Shown: positions 1 through 6,500 of the stretch, piece after piece | Layout: each line of letters starts with the position of its first letter | Position numbering within the stretch: position 1 is the first letter of the stretch | Source of the DNA: Clostridia bacterium | GTDB taxonomy: Bacteria > Bacillota > Clostridia > Oscillospirales > Acutalibacteraceae | Direction: 5' to 3' | Assembly: GCA_024404125.1 (NCBI GenBank) | Contig: JAKSQL010000023.1 | Coordinates: forward strand, 1-10,471 | DNA length: 10,471 bases | Position numbers and translations under genes: made by a program | The notes under the pieces: generated by a model | Seen by the model: only the letters and a program-made list of their open reading frames with translations | The model's database searches: none | What the model was told of the DNA's origin: nothing

Positions 1-755
1 AAAGCCAAAACACCCTTTTGACCTATTGTGGCAAACCTTGCAAGGTCTATTACCTTATCGTCAATAGGTGTGGTGTCTATCTTAAAGTCACCCGTTTGCA
101 CTACCGTTCCTCCGCCGCAGGTAATCGCAAAACCTACCGCATCGGGAATAGAGTGGTTTACGTGTATAAACTCAACCGTAAATTTGCCGAGAGTTACCTT
201 TTCGCCATCGTTTACGGTGTTGAGTTTTGCATCGCTTAAAAGTTGATGCTCTTTTAATTTGCCCTCAATAAGACCTACCGTAAGTTTGGTCGCGTAAATA
301 GGCAAATTAAAGTTCATAAGCAGATACGGTATCGCACCGATATGGTCTTCGTGACCGTGGGTTACTACCATACCCTTTATTTTATCTTTGTTTTCAAGTA
401 TATACGAAAAATCGGGTATTACTATATCAATGCCGGGTGTTTCTTCATCGGGGAAACTCATACCGCAGTCTACAAGTATCATATCACCGTCATACTCATA
501 AAGTGTGATATTTTTACCGATTTCACCTATACCGCCAAGCGGTATTATTTTTATGGGCTTTTTTGCCTCACTCTTTTTAGGTGCATTATAGCGCTTATTA
601 TTGGGTGCGGAATTTTTTACCTTGCCCTGCTTATTAAATTTGGTCGGCTTCTTTGAACTGCCGCTGACAAGACTTTCAACTACCGACTTTGATTTCGAGC
701 GGTAATTATTGTTAGTCTTTGTGTAATTTTTTTTCTTTTCATTTTCGTTAATCAA
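1..755 (-). CDS. rnj: Ribonuclease J, N-terminal part (3' end outside window)
   Basis: This encodes the first 251 residues of RNase J, a metallo-beta-lactamase/beta-CASP nuclease with 5'-3' exonuclease and endonuclease activity in mRNA decay and rRNA maturation. The zinc-binding motif HGHEDH is at residues 133-138, preceded by the core strand IKIIPLGGIGEIGKN from residue 68. HSIPDA is at 201-206 and TGDFK at 221-225; all are family hallmarks. The start is TTG at 755-753, chosen because GGAGG at 769-765 sits 9 bases upstream. The overlapping TTG at 759 hits a stop, and the nearby ATG is out of frame. Residues 1-67 form a Lys/Asn/Ser-rich, probably disordered basic extension before the catalytic fold. 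Roughly 300-400 further residues (beta-CASP and C-terminal domains) should lie off the left edge. Family assignment is firm. Whether it is an RNase J1 or J2 type cannot be decided here. Confidence 0.96.
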   Translation of the reverse strand, partial: MINENEKKKNYTKTNNNYRSKSKSVVESLVSGSSKKPTKFNKQGKVKNSAPNNKRYNAPKKSEAKKPIKIIPLGGIGEIGKNITLYEYDGDMILVDCGMSFPDEETPGIDIVIPDFSYILENKDKIKGMVVTHGHEDHIGAIPYLLMNFNLPIYATKLTVGLIEGKLKEHQLLSDAKLNTVNDGEKVTLGKFTVEFIHVNHSIPDAVGFAITCGGGTVVQTGDFKIDTTPIDDKVIDLARFATIGQKGVLA

Positions 756-800
756 ACAAATTTACCTCCGTAAAAAAATATATGTATAAAGCCGTACTTT

Positions 801-821
801 GCTCGGTTCTGCAACCGCAGC
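801..821 (-). promoter_or_regulatory. Hairpin in the RNase J 5' leader
   Basis: An inverted repeat lies in the roughly 95-base leader between the predicted RNase J promoter and its TTG start. On the plus strand CGGTT (804-808) pairs with AACCG (813-817) around a 4-base loop. GCT (801-803) pairs with AGC (819-821) across one bulged C, giving an 8-bp imperfect stem. No T-tract follows it in the direction of transcription, so it does not look like a terminator. It may affect message stability; any role in autoregulation is inference. Confidence 0.45.
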
Positions 822-856
822 TTGAAATACCGACAATATTCCAAATTAACTATTCT

Positions 857-886
857 ATTTTACATTTTTTTACTGCCGCTTGTCAA
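857..886 (-). promoter_or_regulatory. Sigma-A-like promoter of the RNase J gene
   Basis: A perfect -35 TTGACA at 886-881 (minus strand) is followed by an 18-base spacer and a -10 TAAAAT at 862-857. Transcription would start near 850, giving a leader of about 95 bases. It sits downstream of the dut terminator, so RNase J is a separate transcription unit from ypeB-peptidase-dut. Confidence 0.7.
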
Positions 887-937
887 GTATTATATTATAT
901 ATTTATATTATTGATATAAAAACAAAATTCTAAACGG

Positions 938-975
938 GTAAAAAAATAAAAATCCGCACCGAAACAGTGCGGATT
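938..975 (-). terminator. Intrinsic terminator after dut
   Basis: The 9-bp perfect stem AATCCGCAC (951-959) / GTGCGGATT (967-975) has a 7-base loop. Reading the minus strand, the stem is followed by a T-rich run (complement of 938-950). It lies 10 bases beyond the dut stop codon and closes the ypeB/peptidase/dut transcription unit before the RNase J promoter. Confidence 0.88.
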
Positions 976-985
976 AAAAAACTCC

Positions 986-1426
986 TTATTTCGTTCCCGT
1001 TGAGCCGTAGCCGCCTGATGAACGTGCGGTATCGTCTAACTCGTCACACTCAAAAAATTCGTCTTTAAAATACGGCATAATTACCATTTGCGCTATTCTT
1101 TCGCCGTTTTCTATAAACTGTATATCGGTTGAGTGATTATGAAGCGCTACCATTATTTCGCCGCGGTAGTCACTGTCTATTACACCGACCTTATTTGCAG
1201 GGGCAAGACCGCGCTTTGTTGCAATACCGCTTCTTGCAAAAACTAAACTTCCGTAGTTTTCGGGTTTTTCCATAGCAATACCCGTATGTACCATAACCGT
1301 TTCGGTTGGCTTTATCTCAATTTTATCTTTACAAAGCGCATACAAATCGGCACCTGCGGAAAAGTTTGTTCCGTAAGTTGGAATAATCGCGTTTTTATCA
1401 AGTTTTTTAACCTTTACTTTATTCAT
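986..1426 (-). CDS. dut: dUTP diphosphatase (trimeric dUTPase)
   Basis: This cytosolic enzyme hydrolyses dUTP to dUMP and pyrophosphate. It keeps uracil out of DNA and supplies dUMP for thymidylate synthesis. At 146 residues it has the length of a homotrimeric dUTPase, and all five motifs are present in order. These are AGADLYA (24-30), RSGIA (65-69), GVIDSDYRGEI (81-91, with the catalytic Asp and the uracil-stacking Tyr), GERIAQ (108-113) and the C-terminal Gly-rich arm RSSGGYGSTG (135-144) that closes over the substrate. The ATG at 1426 is preceded by GGGAG 7 bases upstream. That ribosome binding site lies inside the 3' end of the preceding peptidase gene, and the two reading frames overlap by 8 bases, so translation is probably coupled. 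A terminator follows the stop. No unusual residues were seen. Confidence 0.97.
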   Translation of the reverse strand: MNKVKVKKLDKNAIIPTYGTNFSAGADLYALCKDKIEIKPTETVMVHTGIAMEKPENYGSLVFARSGIATKRGLAPANKVGVIDSDYRGEIMVALHNHSTDIQFIENGERIAQMVIMPYFKDEFFECDELDDTARSSGGYGSTGTK

Positions 1427-1787
1427 CTTTTATCTCCCAATAATATTTTCTTGCGCATTCGGGGAAATCATCTATCACACCGTACTCGGGGTCAAAAAAT
1501 GTTCCCTTAAAATATAGTGACCAATGCCAGCATTTAGGTGTTTCGAGTGAAAGAAGAGCGATATTCGGCAAATCGTCCTTACAAAATGCCTGCTTTCTCT
1601 CATTTGAAATTTTCACCGATAAAGCACTCAAAGCCGATTTCATATCCTTTAAATCGGTTTCGGTTTCCTTACCTACAATGGCTATGATTTCATAAACGTC
1701 TTTGCCCGAAATCATAGCAAGTACCGCCTGACCGCAGGCAAGCGGATTTGGCTCAAATATATGGTTTACCTTACTTACAACCGACAT
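1419..1787 (-). CDS. Small C39-like cysteine peptidase (papain fold), function unknown
   Basis: I recognise the fold but not a named gene. The 122-residue protein has a plausible C39-like triad: Cys18 in NPLACGQAVLAM (14-25), His88 in CWHWSLYFKG (86-95) and Asp99 in FFDPEYG (97-103). The order Cys, then His followed by a hydrophobic strand, then Asp-Pro-x-x-Gly is typical of Peptidase_C39-like domains. The usual oxyanion Gln a few residues before the Cys is not evident; the residues there are Phe11-Glu12. There is no signal peptide, membrane segment or ABC transporter part, so it should be a stand-alone cytosolic (or forespore) protein. The ATG at 1787 follows TTGAGG 7 bases upstream, and that site lies in an inverted repeat. 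It sits between ypeB and dut and overlaps dut by 8 bases. Activity and substrate are unknown; it could instead be a transglutaminase-like or inactive binding domain. Confidence 0.72.
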   Translation of the reverse strand: MSVVSKVNHIFEPNPLACGQAVLAMISGKDVYEIIAIVGKETETDLKDMKSALSALSVKISNERKQAFCKDDLPNIALLSLETPKCWHWSLYFKGTFFDPEYGVIDDFPECARKYYWEIKDE

Positions 1788-1794
1788 AAAATTA

Positions 1795-1830
1795 CCTCAA
1801 CGATACTTTTAAATAATAGTATCATTGAGG
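1795..1830 (-). promoter_or_regulatory. Inverted repeat covering the -10 and the ribosome binding site of the peptidase gene
   Basis: Plus-strand arms CCTCAA-c-GATAC (1795-1806) and GTATC-a-TTGAGG (1819-1830) form a 12-position stem with a 12-base loop. The one non-complementary position (1801/1824) is a C-A mismatch in plus-strand RNA but a G-U wobble in minus-strand RNA, which favours a hairpin in the minus transcript. Its 3' arm contains the peptidase gene's Shine-Dalgarno GAGG (1798-1795). Its 5' arm overlaps the -10 of the predicted promoter. It could act as an RNA hairpin that hides the ribosome binding site, or as a DNA operator. A terminator for ypeB is less likely because no strong T-run follows. 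Confidence 0.65.
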
Positions 1831-1844
1831 TGTTGTTTTGTCAA
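1816..1844 (-). promoter_or_regulatory. Sigma-A-like promoter of the peptidase-dut pair
   Basis: The -35 is a perfect TTGACA at 1844-1839 (minus strand), one base after the ypeB stop codon. A 17-base spacer leads to the -10 TACTAT at 1821-1816 (4 of 6 consensus positions). The expected start near 1809 would give a short leader of about 20 bases. This promoter would allow the peptidase and dut to be made in growing cells independently of ypeB. Confidence 0.6.
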
Positions 1845-1845
1845 G

Positions 1846-3174
1846 TTATTTGACGAGTGTTCCGCCGTCTGTTTTAACAAGTACGAAAATTTCTTCGGTA
1901 ATCAGAGTTTGCGTGTTTACATAGATTATGATATCGGTGCCGCTCTCGGTTTTGCAGGTGAATTCGTAGCACCTTACCTCACCTGCACCTGAGGTCGGGA
2001 TAAGCGCTATCGCGGTAGATACGGTAGTAAGTTTTTCGTTTAAAACGCTTGTCGCCTCCTCTGAAGTGTATAAGGGAGTTTCAAACGCGCGGGGGGTATG
2101 ATTTGAAAGATAACCGCCCGATTCAAACATAACCACGTCGCCGTTTGACGCGTCTATACCGACCTTGATTAAATCGGTGTAACAGAGTGTTTGACCGTCA
2201 AGATAAGCAAAATTTATAGTGCATACACCCTCATCGGTATAGTAGTAGGTGGGTGTCATATTAGAGTAGCCGCGGTCGTTTAAAAACCTTTTTGCCTTAC
2301 TTACGGCGGTATCGTAAGAAATTTTATTTTCTCTGTTATTGCTTATCTTTCGCATATAAAGAACATATCCGCCGTTCTTAGTTACCGCGATTTCGGTGGT
2401 GTTGCTCGAAAATCTGTAACACTCTATTTTGCCGCCTTGATTTGCCTTGAATTCGAGGGCATTATCCAATGAAAATGCTACCGCCGTTTGTTTTGCCTTG
2501 TTTTTATCCACAACAGGCGCCGCCGAGGTCATAAGCGGCTCTTTTGTTAGTATGTGGTCGGAATATGGCCCGTCATAAATAAGTGTAGGATAATCAGTAA
2601 GGTTTTCTTCAAGTTCGTAAAGCGCATCTGCAAGACTGCCCTCCTCACTGTTTTCTTCAAACTTATCCTCAATAATTTTTGCCCAATGCTCAAGATTATT
2701 ATAACTGCTTTGAGAGTCGCCGAGTGACTGCGAAATTGCCTTTGCCGTTTTATCAAGCAGTATCAGATTTTGCTCTTGTTTATCGGTTATTTGCTCGCCT
2801 GTTATAACATTTTTTGATACCGAAAGCGCATAGTTGCCGACCTGCGATAAAAAGCGGTTTACGGTATCGTATCCGCCGTTTTCATAACTTACCGGCAAAC
2901 TCATTACCGCGTTTTTTGCAAGTTCCGCCTCGCTGTAAAGTTCGGCTGAAAGTGTTGAAAGTTTAGGCGAGCCGGTAACGTAAATTATTTTATCGAGCAA
3001 AAAACCTATATTATCCACCCGAGAGGTCAGTTCGCTTAAAGATTTTGAGTATTCGTTTTCAATTTTCAGTTCGTATTTTTTTGACCTTGACATCTGCTTT
3101 ATTACCACACCGCCAAGTGCAAAAATCACCGCCGCCATAAAGGAAAACAGTCTTATCGCCGTTTTCTTTTTCAC
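1846..3174 (-). CDS. ypeB: Spore germination protein YpeB
   Basis: YpeB is a spore protein that, in Bacillus, works with the cortex-lytic enzyme SleB. Each protects or localises the other at the forespore inner membrane and cortex, and both are needed for cortex hydrolysis in germination. From the GTG start the protein has 442 residues (Bacillus YpeB is about 450). It has a basic N-terminus, one membrane segment at about 6-25, a helical N-terminal domain to about 190, the family signature YDGPYSDHI at 200-208, and C-terminal PepSY-like repeats (about 285-350 and 370-435). I chose GTG at 3174 because GGGAG lies 7 bases upstream. The upstream in-frame TTG at 3207 lacks a good ribosome binding site and would start only a few bases after the predicted transcription start. 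No sleB lies next to it in the window: the upstream neighbour is divergent ileS and the downstream one is the C39-like peptidase gene. Confidence 0.93.
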   Translation of the reverse strand: MKKKTAIRLFSFMAAVIFALGGVVIKQMSRSKKYELKIENEYSKSLSELTSRVDNIGFLLDKIIYVTGSPKLSTLSAELYSEAELAKNAVMSLPVSYENGGYDTVNRFLSQVGNYALSVSKNVITGEQITDKQEQNLILLDKTAKAISQSLGDSQSSYNNLEHWAKIIEDKFEENSEEGSLADALYELEENLTDYPTLIYDGPYSDHILTKEPLMTSAAPVVDKNKAKQTAVAFSLDNALEFKANQGGKIECYRFSSNTTEIAVTKNGGYVLYMRKISNNRENKISYDTAVSKAKRFLNDRGYSNMTPTYYYTDEGVCTINFAYLDGQTLCYTDLIKVGIDASNGDVVMFESGGYLSNHTPRAFETPLYTSEEATSVLNEKLTTVSTAIALIPTSGAGEVRCYEFTCKTESGTDIIIYVNTQTLITEEIFVLVKTDGGTLVK

Positions 3175-3217
3175 AATACCACTCCCTTTTTTACGTATTT
3201 TTACCAACTCTTACAAA

Positions 3218-3248
3218 AATTATGTTAAAAAGTTGATTTTTTATTCAA
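3218..3248 (-). promoter_or_regulatory. Predicted ypeB promoter (sigma-G or sigma-A)
   Basis: On the minus strand GAATA (3246-3242), 17 bases, then CATAATT (3224-3218) resembles the forespore sigma-G consensus (about GHATR, 17-18 bases, CATNNTA; the last base differs). This fits a gene that is sigma-G dependent in Bacillus. The same bases also read as TTGAAT, 18 bases, CATAAT, an acceptable sigma-A promoter, so the sigma factor cannot be decided from sequence alone. Transcription would start near 3212, which supports GTG at 3174 as the translation start. Confidence 0.5.
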
Positions 3249-3261
3249 TATGTGTTATCAT
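3233..3261 (+). promoter_or_regulatory. Sigma-A promoter of ileS
   Basis: TTGATT (3233-3238), a 17-base spacer and TATCAT (3256-3261) match the housekeeping consensus well. A start near 3268 places the transcript's 5' end just before the T-box stem I, as expected. The element overlaps the divergent ypeB promoter (3218-3248). Confidence 0.72.
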
Positions 3262-3268
3262 ATATACG

Positions 3269-3502
3269 TAATAAAAGGCAATGACGGAGACAGTAACGTT
3301 TAAAATTTCTTTTAAAGCGAGCCGGCGGCGGTGTAAGGTCGGTAAAGATATTAAACGCGAACATCACTCCCGAGCCGTAACCCGAAAGGTTTTCCGATTA
3401 AGGTGCACCGGTTAATCACCGTTATCTGATTTGCGGATACTTGCGTCCGTCATAATAGGTGTTATTTGTATTTCCCCGTCCTATTATGGACGGGGAATTT
3501 TT
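3269..3502 (+). promoter_or_regulatory. T-box riboswitch leader of ileS, isoleucine specifier ATC
   Basis: This leader senses uncharged tRNA-Ile and controls read-through into ileS. Stem I has GGAG (3286-3289) pairing with CTCC (3367-3370), and the loop-E strand AGTA (3292-3295). CGTTTAA (3297-3303) pairs with TTAAACG (3351-3357), with the distal GAGCCGG...GGTGTAA part between them. GAA (3359-3361) is followed after one base by the specifier ATC (3363-3365), an Ile codon that agrees with the downstream gene. A stem III-like hairpin, AACC (3379-3382) / GGTT (3388-3391), precedes the T-box position. The T-box core itself reads AAGGTGCACCGG (3400-3411) rather than the consensus AANNTGGNACCGCG, so the tRNA acceptor-pairing element is non-canonical. 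The strong terminator at 3472-3502 indicates transcriptional control. The class and amino acid are well supported; the 3' switching fold is not. Confidence 0.88.
3472..3502 (+). terminator. Leader terminator of the ileS T-box
   Basis: TTCCCCGTCC (3472-3481) pairs perfectly with GGACGGGGAA (3488-3497) around the loop TATTAT, followed by TTTTT (3498-3502). It is a textbook intrinsic terminator 23 bases before the ileS start. An alternative helix, 3450-3459 with 3480-3489, uses the same bases and would prevent it from forming. Confidence 0.92.
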
Positions 3503-3525
3503 ATGTTTGTGAGGTTTAAAGAATT

Positions 3526-6500
3526 ATGTACAAAGAAATTTCTCCTAATCTCAATTTTGTTGAGCAGGAAAAGGAAATCAAAAAGTTTTGGGACGATAAC
3601 AAAATTTTTGAAAAGAGTATAGACTCCCGCGCTAAAGGCGAGCCGTATGTTTTTTATGACGGTCCCCCTACCGCCAACGGTAAACCGCATATCGGTCACG
3701 TCCTTACAAGAGTTATTAAGGATATGATACCCCGTTACCGCACTATGAAGGGTTATATGGTGCCGAGAAAAGCGGGTTGGGACACTCACGGATTACCGGT
3801 TGAACTTGAGGTTGAAAAACTTTTGGGGCGTGACGGCAAGGAGCAGATAGAACTGTACGGTCTTGAGCCGTTTATCGACCACTGCAAAGAGAGCGTTTGG
3901 AAATACAAGGGTATGTGGGAGGACTTTTCAAAAACAGTCGGCTTTTGGGCGGATATGGAAAATCCTTACGTTACCTATGATAACAACTTTATTGAGTCTG
4001 AATGGTGGGCGCTTAAACAGATATTCGATAAGGGACTTTTATACAAGGGCTTTAAAATAGTACCTTACTGTCCGCGTTGCGGAACTCCGCTTTCTTCACA
4101 CGAAGTAGCACAGGGGTATAAAGCGGTTAAAGAAAGAAGTGCCATTGTGCGCTTTAAGAAAAAAGACGAGGATGCATATTTTCTTGCATGGACTACTACT
4201 CCTTGGACTTTGCCCTCAAACACCGCACTTTGCGTAAACCCGAATGAAACGTACTGCAAAGTAAGTGCTAATGACGGTTACACCTACTATATGGCAAAAG
4301 CATTGCTTGATACCGTTTTAGGCGCTTTGGGTAACGAAAACACCCCTGCTTACAAAATACTTTCGGAATGTAAGGGCAGTGACCTTGAATACTGCGAATA
4401 CGAGCCGCTTTTTGATTTTGTAAAACCGGTATGCGAAGCGCAAAACAAAAAGGCACACTTTGTTATGTGTGACGATTACGTAACTATGACAGACGGTACG
4501 GGTATAGTACACTGCGCACCTGCTTTCGGTGAAGACGATGCCCGTGTAGGCAGACGCTACGATTTGCCGTTTGTTCAGTTTGTTGACGGCAAAGGCAATA
4601 TGACAAAAGAAACTCCCTACGAAGGTAAATTTGTAAAAGAAGCCGACCCGTTGGTACTTACCGACCTTGACAAAGCGGGGCTTTTATTCTCCGCTCCTAA
4701 ATTCGAACACGATTATCCGTTCTGTTGGAGATGCGATACTCCGCTTATTTACTATGCGCGCGAGTCTTGGTTTATAAAAATGACCGATGTTAAAGACGAC
4801 CTAATAAGAAACAACGATACTATAAACTGGATACCCGAAAGCATAGGCAAAGGCCGTTTCGGTGACTGGCTTAAGAATGTTCAGGACTGGGGTATTTCGC
4901 GTAACAGATATTGGGGTACTCCGCTTAATATCTGGACCTGCGAATGCGGTCATATGCACGCGATAGGAAGCATTGAGGAACTTAAATCAATGTCGGATAA
5001 CTGCCCTGAAAACATAGAACTGCACCGCCCTTATATTGACGCGGTTACGATAAAATGTCCTCACTGCGGCAAAGAAATGCACCGCGTTCCCGAGGTTATT
5101 GACTGTTGGTTTGACTCGGGTTCAATGCCATTTGCACAACATCACTATCCGTTTGAAAACAAGGAACTTTTTGAGTCGCAGTTCCCTGCCGACTTTATTT
5201 CGGAGGCGGTTGACCAAACAAGAGGTTGGTTCTATTCCCTGCTTGCGATTTCAACCCTTATTTTCAACAAAGCGCCTTATAAGAACGTTATAGTTTTAGG
5301 TCACGTTCAGGACGAGAACGGACAAAAAATGTCTAAATCAAAAGGTAACGCGGTAGACCCGTTTGATGCGCTTGAAAGTTTCGGTGCGGATGCAATCAGG
5401 TGGTATTTCTACACAAACTCTGCTCCGTGGCTGCCTAACCGTTTCCACGCGAAAGCGGTAACCGAAGGTCAACGCAAATTTATGGGCACTCTTTGGAACA
5501 CCTACGCGTTTTACGTTTTATATGCAAACATTGATAATTTTAATCCGCTTGACTATAAACTTGACCAAAAAAACCTTACGGTTATGGATAAGTGGCTTAT
5601 TTCAAAACTCAATTCTATGGTTAAAGCGGTAGATGATAACCTTAAAAACTACCGTATCCCCGAAGCGGCAAGAGCGCTTGATGAATTTGTAGACGAACTG
5701 AGCAACTGGTATGTTCGCCGTGGCAGAGAGCGTTATTGGGTACAGGAAATGACCGATGATAAAATCACCGCTTATACCGTACTTTACAATGCACTTGTTA
5801 CTACTGCTAAAACCGCAGCACCTATGATACCGTTTATGAGCGAAAGCATTTACCAAAATCTTGTAAGAAGCGTTGATAAGTCTGCACCCGAAAGCATACA
5901 CCTTTGTGATTTCCCCGAAGTTGACGAAAGCGCCATTGACCTTAAACTTGAGGAAGAAATGGAAAGCGTACTCAAAATCGTGGTTTTAGGCAGATCGGCA
6001 AGAAACGGCGCGGTTATAAAGAACCGTCAACCGCTTTCGAGAATGTTCATTAAAACCGACGTTAAACTTGATACCACCTGCGCGGATATTATAAAAGACG
6101 AGCTTAACATCAAGTCGGTTGAATTTACCGCCGATGCGGGCGACCTTGTAAGTTACAAGTTTAAACCGCAACTTAAAACGGTAGGTCCTAAATACGGCAA
6201 GCAGTTAAACGAAATACGCGAAGCACTTGCAAATCTTGACGGCACTGCGGCAAAAGCCGAACTTGATAAAAACGGTGTTATTTTGCTTAATCTTGCCTCA
6301 GGTGACGTAAGTCTTGCAGAAGAAGACCTGCTTATTGAAGCATCACAAAAAGAAGGTTTTTATACCGTAAGTGATAACGGTTACACCGTTTCTCTTGATA
6401 CCGCTCTTACGCAAGACCTTATAAACGAAGGATACGCGAGAGAACTTGTAAGCAAAATTCAAACTATGCGTAAAGAAGCGGGCTTTAACGTTATGGACCA

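Noticed and set aside
342..656. A plus-strand open frame of about 100 codons
   Set aside because: It is antisense to the RNase J gene, whose frame contains all the family motifs. No ribosome binding site or recognisable protein is present.
1795..1830. The inverted repeat as a simple ypeB terminator
   Set aside because: Minus-strand bases after the stem (taatttt, then ATG) are not a strong T-run, and the stem contains the next gene's ribosome binding site.
3175..3207. TTG at 3207 as the ypeB start
   Set aside because: It has no good ribosome binding site and lies about 5 bases after the predicted transcription start. GTG at 3174 has GGGAG at ideal spacing.
3281..3453. Long-range 8-bp complementarity of ATGACGGA (3281-3288) with TCCGTCAT (3446-3453) closing the T-box leader
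   Set aside because: It competes with the well-supported base of stem I (3286-3289 with 3367-3370). An 8-base match within about 200 bases is not surprising by chance.
3484..3789. A minus-strand open frame overlapping the end of the T-box leader and the start of ileS
   Set aside because: It is antisense to ileS, which carries HIGH in this stretch. No ribosome binding site or family similarity was seen.
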